Assembly: GCF_024438035.1 (NCBI RefSeq)
Contig: NZ_JANFQF010000014.1
Span: forward strand, 62,001-126,000
Direction: 5' to 3'
Source: Rhodococcus tibetensis
Lineage (GTDB): Bacteria; Actinomycetota; Actinomycetes; Mycobacteriales; Mycobacteriaceae
Length of the DNA: 64,000 nucleotides
Below the pieces are notes generated by a model, which worked only from the letters and a program-made list of their open reading frames with translations, made no database searches and was not told where the DNA came from. Below are positions 33,950-43,694 of the stretch, piece by piece. A program made the position numbers and the translations under genes. Each line of letters starts with the position of its first letter. Position 1 is the stretch's first letter.

Positions 33950-35247
33950 TCAAACTTTCCACGCAGGACGATCGCCACGAAGTGCTTCGAATCGCGCGGC
34001 CGGGGAACGAGAAGTCGTAGCGGCACCTTCAATGAGATCAGGTGAAGGCTAGTTGCGGTCAGCCACCCAGCAGCTAATCCGATTGCCGCACCATTTGCGC
34101 CCAATCGTGAGCCGAAGAGAAAGAAGAAGGCAACGCTGATTGCGAGCCCGGCTAGCTGATTCACCGTCATCCGCGCACCCTTGTTCTGCGCGGCCAGGAT
34201 CTGCGCCAACACGTAACCGCCGGCGAGGAATACAGATGCCGAGAGAGCAATCAGTGTGGTATCGACTGCAGGCGCGAACGCTTGCCCGAATATCAGTGGG
34301 ATGGCAATCGGCGCCGAAAGTGCGAGAGCGACGGTCGGCACGGCGGTGGCAAGCACGGTCACCCGAATTGCGATGCCACTCAGCACCGAAGAGTTGCGAT
34401 CGGCCACAGCGGCATCCTTGTAGATCACCGCGGTCACGGTATGTGCGATGGTCAGCGGCAGGCCGGCTATCGTTACGGCAATCGCCAGAAAACCCGTCTC
34501 GGCAGCGCCGATGACTCCGACGGCCAACACTTGTATTAAAGTAACGTTGGCTGTTTCGGCGATCTGGCTGCCCGAATAGGTGACACCTTCGCGGAACATC
34601 CGCGGAATGCTCTCGCGCTCGCCTCTGAGCCGAATACGAGTAAGTGCAAGCCCGGCGACGAAAGAGCTGAACATACTGACGGCTGCGACAATCAGAATCC
34701 AATCGAGGGTGAGTGACCCGGCAGCCCAGCCGATGACGATACCGACCGTAAGCGAGATCGGTTGTACAGATTGGACCACCGCGATGCTCCGGTATCGCTG
34801 CTCGGCAATGAGTATGCTCTGGATGCATAGTGTTCCGATGAACAGCACCGAACATCCCATCCCGACGATGTAGAGCATGCCGGTATGAGGGGCGATTTCC
34901 GACAAAAGTGTCTTCTCGACGAGAATCCCAACCCCTACGGCGAACGGGATTGCTATAGGAAGGACGAGGTACACCGAGCGCAAGGCCCGCGCCGCAGACT
35001 CATTCGCGGCTCGCCGTCGAACAACCAGTGGCAGGCCAACGCCCAGAACAACTGGTGTCAGAATCATCGCGGCGAAACACGCGGCATAGTAGCCCCGCCC
35101 ATCGGGCCCGAGTGCCCGTGCCACGACTGGCGCCGTCAGTAGCGGCGAAAGTTGTACGAGCAGGCGCGACGCAGCGATGATGCTGGGCGAATTCGATACA
35201 GAGGACAGTTTTCCGCGTTCGGTCGGTGGGCTCACGCGGTGCGTCAT
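33934..35247 (-). CDS. Wzx-like polysaccharide flippase
   Basis: Predicted 437 residues from the ATG at 35247, with a GGAA-type site upstream; the frame opens earlier but the extra residues look non-coding. About twelve to fourteen hydrophobic helices alternate with short loops, as in the MATE/MOP-superfamily polysaccharide exporters. Family-like features are the start S-R-L-L-V-Q-L-S-P-L-L-T-A-P-V-V-A-R-A-L-G-P-D-G-R-G-Y-Y and charged loop residues near G-E-R-E-S-I-P-R. It is predicted to flip the lipid-linked repeat unit across the membrane. It is the last gene of a three-gene minus-strand operon (gap 23 bases). Confidence 0.9.
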   Translation of the reverse strand: MTHRVSPPTERGKLSSVSNSPSIIAASRLLVQLSPLLTAPVVARALGPDGRGYYAACFAAMILTPVVLGVGLPLVVRRRAANESAARALRSVYLVLPIAIPFAVGVGILVEKTLLSEIAPHTGMLYIVGMGCSVLFIGTLCIQSILIAEQRYRSIAVVQSVQPISLTVGIVIGWAAGSLTLDWILIVAAVSMFSSFVAGLALTRIRLRGERESIPRMFREGVTYSGSQIAETANVTLIQVLAVGVIGAAETGFLAIAVTIAGLPLTIAHTVTAVIYKDAAVADRNSSVLSGIAIRVTVLATAVPTVALALSAPIAIPLIFGQAFAPAVDTTLIALSASVFLAGGYVLAQILAAQNKGARMTVNQLAGLAISVAFFFLFGSRLGANGAAIGLAAGWLTATSLHLISLKVPLRLLVPRPRDSKHFVAIVLRGKFDYETL

Positions 35248-35270
35248 CTCATCATTCCTTCTCGCGCGAG

Positions 35271-35900
35271 TCACTCGTGGTGGGAGTTGGAGTAGACCCA
35301 GCTGACGTACTCGTCCGGGCGCATGTTCCATGGTTTCGCCTTCGCGACGAAGTTCTGTGTGTCTTCATCGAAGCGATACTTCACAATTCTGGCTGGATTA
35401 CCGGCGACCACAGCGAAGTCCGGAACCTCCTTCGTCACTATGCTCCCTGCGCCGATGACGGCGCCGTTCCCGATGCAAGTGACGGGCGCCAGGATTACGG
35501 TATTGGCGCCGATCCAGACGTCATGCCCGATGACCAGAGAAGTGCGGTCGACATCAGACGAAGCATCCACCATTCCCAACGTGGGGTTGTAGAGGTAGGG
35601 GTGCAGTCCCAACTTCTCGAAGGGGTGGTTGGCACCGAAACGCCTCACACCGGGGCCGATCGAGACATAGTTCCCGATGGTTGTCCCTCTGTCACATGAC
35701 GCAGGGTCCAGAAGTGAGCCGTACGAATGGTGGCCGACCTCCAATCCGTGGTGCCGGGAGAGTACTTCCCTGAGAGTCGGCGACTTCATCTCACCGCCTT
35801 CGAGGTGCGCAATGAGGCGGCGGACCCGCCGTTGTGCGGGCAACCGGGGATACACGGCTGCCAACATTCTCGCTGTGGAATGTTTGCCTCGAAGTGTCAT
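35271..35900 (-). CDS. CatB/Vat-like hexapeptide acetyltransferase
   Basis: Predicted 209 residues. The core (about 65-175) is a left-handed beta helix with H-P-F-E-K-L-G, I-G-H-D-V-W-I-G-A-N and G-A-V-I-G-A-G-S-I-V-T-K-E-V-P motifs, then V-V-A-G-N-P-A-R-I-V-K-Y-R-F. This is the order of xenobiotic and polysaccharide O-acetyltransferases. It probably acetylates a sugar or exopolysaccharide precursor. It lies 22 bases after the FrhB-like gene and 23 bases before the flippase gene. Confidence 0.9.
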   Translation of the reverse strand: MTLRGKHSTARMLAAVYPRLPAQRRVRRLIAHLEGGEMKSPTLREVLSRHHGLEVGHHSYGSLLDPASCDRGTTIGNYVSIGPGVRRFGANHPFEKLGLHPYLYNPTLGMVDASSDVDRTSLVIGHDVWIGANTVILAPVTCIGNGAVIGAGSIVTKEVPDFAVVAGNPARIVKYRFDEDTQNFVAKAKPWNMRPDEYVSWVYSNSHHE

Positions 35901-35922
35901 GTCTCAGCTCCGCCTCGAAGTG

Positions 35923-37140
35923 TCATCGTTGCCAACGCCGAGCTCGAATGTAGGTTCCCACAGCCGCTCGCGCGGATTTCACCGGTGTCAGGACCGAGAG
36001 TCCGAGCAGCCCGAAACCCCTGTATCGCGGTGGCAGATGTCCGGCGACCCGGCCACCCAGCAGCCTGCCCGACAGTGTGCGACGCCGGACGCTCTGGGAG
36101 GGTTGAATCGCTGCTACCGAGTCCGGGTCGATGCTGCGGATCGTGATGATGCCCGCGTCTGCTGCCTCGCGAAGCAGTGTCTCACCGCGTGCAGTGCGGG
36201 CAATGAGCACACTGACGCCATCGGCATTTGCGAAGTCCGGATAGCCACGCTCATCGGCCCGCCAGTAGTCTCCGGCAGTGATGTCCGCGCTTTCACCGAC
36301 CCCGTCCGGACATATTTTGCAACGACTTTGGATTGCCGGTCCCAGATAGGATCCCCAGGACACGTCATAGGACGTTCGTGCGACGTTCCCTGCGGTGTCC
36401 TGCGCCGTGAACTCGCCGGGCCAGCCGTGACCTCGGTAGCGAAGTGATGCCAACTCCTGGTCGGCTGCGATCCCCAGCTGCTCGACCAGGTTGTCCGTTG
36501 CGTGCTGGCTCGGTACTCCCGCGCAGAAGAACGACAACAGAACCGGTCCGTCGGTGCCTCTCAACTGCGTGAGCTTGCGGAGCGCCGACACTTCGCATGG
36601 TTTGGCCACCACTGCCGAACTGCTGCTGTCGATATCCACTGTCGGTGTGACGGATACCGGCGCATACCTCGAGCCGGCGGTCCTGAGTGTGTCTTTCGAG
36701 GCGGTGACTCGCACTGCCTCGGTACGACGTGGATCGGCGAGGCTGGGCTCCGCGGCATGTACCTGGGCGACACGCCCCGTCTCCAGAAGCCACGTGGACA
36801 GCGCAGTGAGAGTGCCACCGCTGCTTCCCTTGAATCTGATCTCGGGGTCGGTGGCATACGCCTCCCAAATCGAGGTGATCGGGCCGAGGATCGCGTGGCG
36901 CGTGGACGTCTCAGGCCGCTGCGCCTCGACCATTCGACCGGGACAGCATTGCGCGAACTCGCGAAGGCGGCTGGTGTCGGTGCTCGACTCGTGTCCCTTC
37001 TCCGTAACGGGCCGCATGTAGCCGTCCTCGGACAAAGTCATCCTCGTAGCGGGGTCCAGCAAAGCGCATGTGCCGCATCCCGAACAGTTCCCCCGATCGA
37101 CTACGCGAGCTATCTCTACAAGCAAGTTCGTCTTCTTCAC
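35923..37140 (-). CDS. FrhB/FdhB-like iron-sulfur flavoprotein of a polysaccharide locus
   Basis: Predicted 405 residues of the coenzyme F420 hydrogenase/dehydrogenase beta-subunit family. The N-terminal C-S-G-C-G-T-C (Cys 19, 22, 25) is a ferredoxin-like cluster, but the usual fourth Cys-Pro is replaced by L-D-P; C-C-P-G near residue 65 could supply ligands. The family core follows: G-S-S-G-G-T-L-T-A-L, K-P-C-E-V-S-A-L, F-F-C-A-G-V-P-S and C-K-I-C-P-D-G-V-G-E-S-A-D-I-T-A-G-D. Such proteins are common beside pyruvyl transferase genes in polysaccharide clusters. The reaction is unproven; redox modification of a sugar or of a transferase partner is possible. Confidence 0.88.
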   Translation of the reverse strand: MKKTNLLVEIARVVDRGNCSGCGTCALLDPATRMTLSEDGYMRPVTEKGHESSTDTSRLREFAQCCPGRMVEAQRPETSTRHAILGPITSIWEAYATDPEIRFKGSSGGTLTALSTWLLETGRVAQVHAAEPSLADPRRTEAVRVTASKDTLRTAGSRYAPVSVTPTVDIDSSSSAVVAKPCEVSALRKLTQLRGTDGPVLLSFFCAGVPSQHATDNLVEQLGIAADQELASLRYRGHGWPGEFTAQDTAGNVARTSYDVSWGSYLGPAIQSRCKICPDGVGESADITAGDYWRADERGYPDFANADGVSVLIARTARGETLLREAADAGIITIRSIDPDSVAAIQPSQSVRRRTLSGRLLGGRVAGHLPPRYRGFGLLGLSVLTPVKSARAAVGTYIRARRWQR

Positions 37141-39217
<2,077 letters not shown>

Positions 39218-39231
<14 letters not shown>

Positions 39232-40159
39232 CGAACTTGACAACTCGGATGGCGCCCTCAGTGGTTCGAACGAGTCCCGCATGAGAGGCATCATCCTTGC
39301 CGGCGGATCGGGCACTCGCCTTCACCCAATCACCATCGGCGTCAGTAAGCAATTGGTGCCGGTCTACGACAAGCCGATGATCTACTACCCCCTCAGCACA
39401 CTGATGTTGGCCGGCATCCGGGACATCCTGATCATCACCACCCCCCACGACGCCGAACAATTCCAGCGCCTGTTGGGCGACGGCTCCCAGTTCGGTGTCA
39501 ACCTCACCTACACCGTTCAGCAAGAACCCAACGGACTTGCGCAGGCGTTCGTACTAGGTGCGCGGCACATCGGTAACGGTCCGGCTGCACTGGTCCTCGG
39601 GGACAATATCTTCTACGGGTATGGCCTCGGGCAACAGCTCGACCGGTTTGATCAGGTGGACGGTGGCTCGATCTTCGCCTACTGGGTGGCCGATCCCTCC
39701 GCGTATGGAGTGGTCGAGTTCGATGATCGCGGCTTTGCATTGTCACTCGAAGAGAAGCCGGCAACACCCAAATCGAATTACGCGGTGCCGGGACTCTACT
39801 TCTACGACAACGACGTTGTGGACATCGCGAAAAACCTCCGGCCTTCGGACCGGGGCGAGTACGAAATTACCGATGTGAACCGCGCCTACCTCGAGCAGGG
39901 GCGTCTCAATGTCGAAGTTCTCCCTCGCGGGACAGCGTGGTTGGACACCGGGACGTTCGATTCGTTGCTCGAGGCGTCGAATTACGTGCGCACCATCGAG
40001 CAACGGCAGGGACTTAAAATCGGCGTACCAGAGGAAGTCGCGTGGAGGCAAGGGTTCATTTCTGATGACGAGCTGGGTCAACGGGCAGGGGCACTACTCA
40101 AATCGGGTTACGGTGCATACCTCCTACAACTCCTCGACCGGGGGCGCACCACACCCTGA
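39218..40159 (+). CDS. rmlA: glucose-1-phosphate thymidylyltransferase
   Basis: Predicted 313 residues; makes dTDP-glucose from dTTP and glucose-1-phosphate, the first step of the pathway. It has [16 protein letters not shown], the K in [19 protein letters not shown] and E-E-K-P. The GTG at 39218 has AAGGAG seven bases upstream and adds about 21 residues before the family N-terminus; ATG 39281 would give the usual length. It overlaps rmlC by 14 bases. rmlD, needed for the last reductive step, is not in the window. Confidence 0.94.
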
Positions 40160-40241
40160 TGCGTCCGGACCTACGGTCCCGCTGGATCTCTGCCAGTTCC
40201 TTCGTCCGGCCGACCGAATGATCAGGGCCTAGGCTGAAGCC

Positions 40242-40799
40242 GTGCGAGGGTGGAGAGGCTTGGTGGTAGGTCTGGTGTGCGCCCTCGTCTTCGCTGTCGT
40301 GGGAGTCGGGGTGGTCGGCTACTTCGTCTACACCGAAGCACGTGTAGACGACGTCCAATCGGTTGACGCCATCATCGTGCTGGGCGGTGAGCACGACGGG
40401 CGTGAGCAGTACGCCATGAGCCTTGCTCGCCAGGGCGTATCCGAGAACATCGTGCTGTCGAACGCTTACTGGACAGGCGACAAGCAGATGGCCGCCTTCT
40501 GTGCCACCACCGACCCACGATTCACCGTGACGTGCCTTCCACCGGAACCGGGCACTACTCGCGGCGAGGCACTCTTCACCCGCGACCTCGCGGCGCAGCG
40601 CGGGTGGACAAGCGTGCTGGTGATCAGCTGGCGCTACCACCTTCCTCGGGCCCGCTACATCTTCTCCCAGTGCTTCGATGGTCGGATCCTGGTGCGGGAC
40701 GTACCGCGCCGGTACGACTTCAGTTTGGCCGAATGGGAATACACCTATCTGTACCAGACGGTGGGTTTCGTGAAGGCGGCACTTCAGGGTGAGTGTTGA
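40242..40799 (+). CDS. YdcF-like DUF218 membrane protein
   Basis: Predicted 185 residues. One N-terminal transmembrane helix (about 6-28) precedes a DUF218 domain: D-A-I-I-V-L-G-G-E, then R-Q-G-V-S-E-N-I-V-L-S, T-R-G-E-A and the late S-W-R-Y-H-L-P-R-A motif with conserved Arg and His. Family members (YdcF, SanA, ElyC) act in envelope metabolism, but the reaction is unknown. The domain would face outside. It starts 82 bp after rmlA and may be in the same operon. Confidence 0.83.
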   Translation: MRGWRGLVVGLVCALVFAVVGVGVVGYFVYTEARVDDVQSVDAIIVLGGEHDGREQYAMSLARQGVSENIVLSNAYWTGDKQMAAFCATTDPRFTVTCLPPEPGTTRGEALFTRDLAAQRGWTSVLVISWRYHLPRARYIFSQCFDGRILVRDVPRRYDFSLAEWEYTYLYQTVGFVKAALQGEC

Positions 40800-40811
40800 C
40801 GGGGCGGTGCT

Positions 40812-41219
40812 CTATCGAAGGCGTCCCGGGATCTTCTCGAAGGCAATGCTGCCCATGTCTGCCACGGTATAACCCAGAATCGCCATCGACACACCGGCCA
40901 GCGCCGTCCACGCCGCCAGTAGTGCCGTCCGCCGCCACGGCTCCCGAGGAGGGCGGTCCGCCACTGACCCGACCACCGCGGTGAAGGGTGCGATGGAACC
41001 GAGAAGACCAACGCCCACCAAGGCGTAACCGTCACCATGACGCCCGGACGCAACGACGATGCCCAGCACAGCGCAAACGCACATGGTGAGTGCCACGGTG
41101 AGGCGACGCACCCCTACGGTCGGGCCGATCACCGTCACTGCGAGGTAGTACAGCACAGCTCCCAGGGCGCCGCCCACCGCAACCCACCACCCGAAATGAG
41201 CTGAAGGCAGCGCGTTCAC
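40812..41219 (-). CDS. crcB: CrcB/Fluc-like fluoride channel subunit, divergent
   Basis: Predicted 135 residues with four hydrophobic helices. The GTG at 41219 overlaps the stop of the first crcB gene by four bases. It aligns loosely with Fluc proteins (G-A-V-L-Y-Y-L at the start, G-L-L-G-S-I-A-P-F-T in the third helix region), but the usual G-x-x-G-G-x-T-T-F-S core is degenerate. In Gram-positive bacteria paired crcB genes encode two half-subunits that assemble as an antiparallel heterodimer exporting fluoride, and the gene pairing supports this call. Confidence 0.72.
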   Translation of the reverse strand: MNALPSAHFGWWVAVGGALGAVLYYLAVTVIGPTVGVRRLTVALTMCVCAVLGIVVASGRHGDGYALVGVGLLGSIAPFTAVVGSVADRPPREPWRRTALLAAWTALAGVSMAILGYTVADMGSIAFEKIPGRLR

Positions 41220-41557
41220 CGGACCTGCCGCCCTAAGCGTGCACCCACCACCGCCGCACCCAGCGCCGCCACAGGCGTGACCAGGAGGTACAACCCCCCC
41301 ACACGGGGCGACGTGAGCGTGACGCCTTGCACCGCGAAGAAGCTGAAGGTGGTGAAGCCACTCATGACACCGAAAACGACGAAGGTTCGGATCAGCCCGA
41401 CGGGGCCGCGGGCCGGAACGAGACAGAACAGCAATCCGAAGACGAAGCAACCCATCACGTTGATCGCGAAGGTGGTGAAGGGAAACTCGTCGATATCATC
41501 GGGCCACCAGCGCCACAACTGACAGCGCGCCGCGGCGCCTACCGCGCCACCCACCAT
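41216..41557 (-). CDS. crcB: CrcB/Fluc fluoride channel subunit
   Basis: Predicted 113 residues with four helices and the family motifs G-G-A-V-G-A-A-A-R, F-P-F-T-T-F-A-I-N-V-M-G-C-F and G-V-M-S-G-F-T-T-F-S-F-F, which line the fluoride pathway and the Na+ site. It overlaps the second crcB gene by four bases and lies 42 bases after the DUF4012 gene on the same strand. No fluoride riboswitch is apparent upstream. Confidence 0.9.
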   Translation of the reverse strand: MVGGAVGAAARCQLWRWWPDDIDEFPFTTFAINVMGCFVFGLLFCLVPARGPVGLIRTFVVFGVMSGFTTFSFFAVQGVTLTSPRVGGLYLLVTPVAALGAAVVGARLGRQVR

Positions 41558-41599
41558 GACGGCGAGTAGCGTGGCGGGACGCAGCTTCGTATCGATCGC

Positions 41600-43465
41600 T
41601 CAACCTCCGCAGACTGGGACGTTCACCGACACCGTCGGATCATCGACTAACGGCTGCACAGGAACCCGCGCCTCACCGGGCACGGTAGGTTCCGTCAGCT
41701 CGTACTTCACTTCGGTCGTGGCGCCCAATCGGATAGGGACGAGGGTGTCGAACACCGGATGTCCCAGCTCCTTTCCGGTGAGGAACATCGTCGGCTTCCC
41801 GTCGATGGTCACGTTTCGGAGCTGAGCCCCCTGGGTAGCGAGAAGCGAAAGAGCAGACACGTTGGTCCCCTTGGGCACGTTGAGGGTGTTGATGAACGTT
41901 CCCGCCACGTAGTCCGGGAAGTCTGCGGAAGGCACGGTGTTGGTCAATCTCACCGTCACCGTGGATCGTCGCGTATCTCCCTCACAGCTCTCCGCCGTGT
42001 AGTCGATCTCGCGCGTCAGGTAGTAGTCGAGCTTGCCGCCCGCCTGATTGTTGATCACCACACCGGCGAACGGAGCGGGGTCCTCGGGAACGGTGTGACC
42101 CAGTGGGGTCCCCGCGAGAACAGCTTGCTCGTCCGCCTGGGCGCTCCACACGGCGATGCGGCGCTCACTCACACCGCGGCCCAGTGCATCGAGCAACTTC
42201 TGCGGTGACGTGATCTGGCCGGTCATCTTGTCGATCACACGGGCCGCGACGGTCTGCAAATACTGCTTGCGGGCGTTGTTGTCGTCGGCGAAACGGACAT
42301 AGGAGGTTGATTCGGTGAGTTCGACGACGTTGTCGGCGTTGATCACCTCGCCGTCCGGCATGGTGACCGGTCCGATGGCGCCGAGAACATAACTGAGAGC
42401 CACCGGATCGGTGGCGATGGCACCGTCTACCTGCTCACCCGAGTCCTGCGCCCACAGCGACTTCCAGATCTGCGCGGCGTACGGGAAGTGCGAGCTGAGA
42501 TTACTGTTGCGCGAATCCGTGGTGGGGCGGCTGCGGCCGTACTGGGCGGCGAACTCAGGGCCGAGGTCGAGAGGCTGACTGTTCATGGGCAGGTCGGAGT
42601 TGCGTCCCAAAGTGTCGACCCGCGTCACCCCGTCGTTCGCCCGGACGACGCCGTACCCACCCAGCAGACCGCCGGTTCCGCGGGCTTCGGCGTTGGTCTG
42701 AAAGGCCATGAAATAGCTGCGGGGGCCGTCGGCGCCGAGCATGCCGGGTGCGATCTCGGCGGCAATTGCCGTGTTACCGAGGAGTTTCGCCAACTCTTCG
42801 GTTTGTACTTGAAGTTGGGTTCTGGCATCGATAACAGCTCCGAGGTACGAAGGCTCCTCGATATCCTGTGCCTTGATATTCAATTGTGCAGCGGCAGCGG
42901 CCGTCTCGGCGAGTACCGGGGCGGCATCCCGGAGCGGCTGCAGGTTTACCTTCCCTCCGGTCGCGATCAACTCGTTGGGGGCCAATGATGTTCCCGCGGC
43001 CACCGCCGGCGTCAGCACCTCGGACGTGAGACCCCGTATGACGGCCGAAATTTGCTGCGACGCCTCGAACGGGCTGCCCAGCCACGGTACGGCCGACGCG
43101 ATGCTCCACGGGATCGAGTGGGTGTTGTCGAACGCTCGGGACGCGTACTTGTCCGCATCCGCCGACGACCGCTCTGCGTCAACTGGATTACCGTCCAGTA
43201 GGGCGTCTTTCGCGAGCTGAGCGTGCTGCCGGGCCTCGGTGAGATTGGCCTGTGCCTCGCGGGCGGTGTATCCGAGCCAGGCCCCGAAGGCCACCACCAC
43301 CACGGCCGCCACGGAACCACCAGCGATAATGCGACGCCGTCGCTTGTAGGCCTTGCTACGCACCGTGGTGCGCTTACGTACACGCCTGGGGGCGTCTGCT
43401 GGGTGAGTTGCGTCCTGGGGGTCAGGAATCTCGTCTCCCGATGTGCCCGTGACGTTGTCGTCCAT
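41600..43465 (-). CDS. DUF4012 membrane-anchored protein
   Basis: Predicted 621 residues. I chose the ATG at 43465 (M-D-D-N-V-T), with AGGAG about eight bases upstream. A charged cytoplasmic N-terminus (R-K-R-T-T-V-R-S-K-A-Y-K-R-R-R-R) is followed by one transmembrane helix near 47-68, then a helical region and the large DUF4012 domain with F-M-A-F-Q-T-N-A-E-A-R-G-T-G-G-L-L-G-G-Y. It is predicted to face the cell wall. DUF4012 proteins often accompany actinobacterial polysaccharide clusters, consistent with the location here, but their function is not established. Confidence 0.87.
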   Translation of the reverse strand: MDDNVTGTSGDEIPDPQDATHPADAPRRVRKRTTVRSKAYKRRRRIIAGGSVAAVVVVAFGAWLGYTAREAQANLTEARQHAQLAKDALLDGNPVDAERSSADADKYASRAFDNTHSIPWSIASAVPWLGSPFEASQQISAVIRGLTSEVLTPAVAAGTSLAPNELIATGGKVNLQPLRDAAPVLAETAAAAAQLNIKAQDIEEPSYLGAVIDARTQLQVQTEELAKLLGNTAIAAEIAPGMLGADGPRSYFMAFQTNAEARGTGGLLGGYGVVRANDGVTRVDTLGRNSDLPMNSQPLDLGPEFAAQYGRSRPTTDSRNSNLSSHFPYAAQIWKSLWAQDSGEQVDGAIATDPVALSYVLGAIGPVTMPDGEVINADNVVELTESTSYVRFADDNNARKQYLQTVAARVIDKMTGQITSPQKLLDALGRGVSERRIAVWSAQADEQAVLAGTPLGHTVPEDPAPFAGVVINNQAGGKLDYYLTREIDYTAESCEGDTRRSTVTVRLTNTVPSADFPDYVAGTFINTLNVPKGTNVSALSLLATQGAQLRNVTIDGKPTMFLTGKELGHPVFDTLVPIRLGATTEVKYELTEPTVPGEARVPVQPLVDDPTVSVNVPVCGG

Positions 43466-43694
43466 GCAGATCGGCTCCTGTCTAGTCGGTGGGGTGAGCG
43501 TAGCGCGAAGTTCGCTGCTCGTCCCTCTCCGAGTAGAGGACCATCGCTCGGCAAAGTATTGTCCCCCTAACGGAACCCGCAATCCTTCCGAAATCGAGAA
43601 GGCGGCCACGAGAGCCGGTGGTGTCAGCAAAGATGGGGTTCGGTGACGGGGTGACGGCTCGATGCGGTGCATCGCTGATGAGGGGGTGGCGCTT

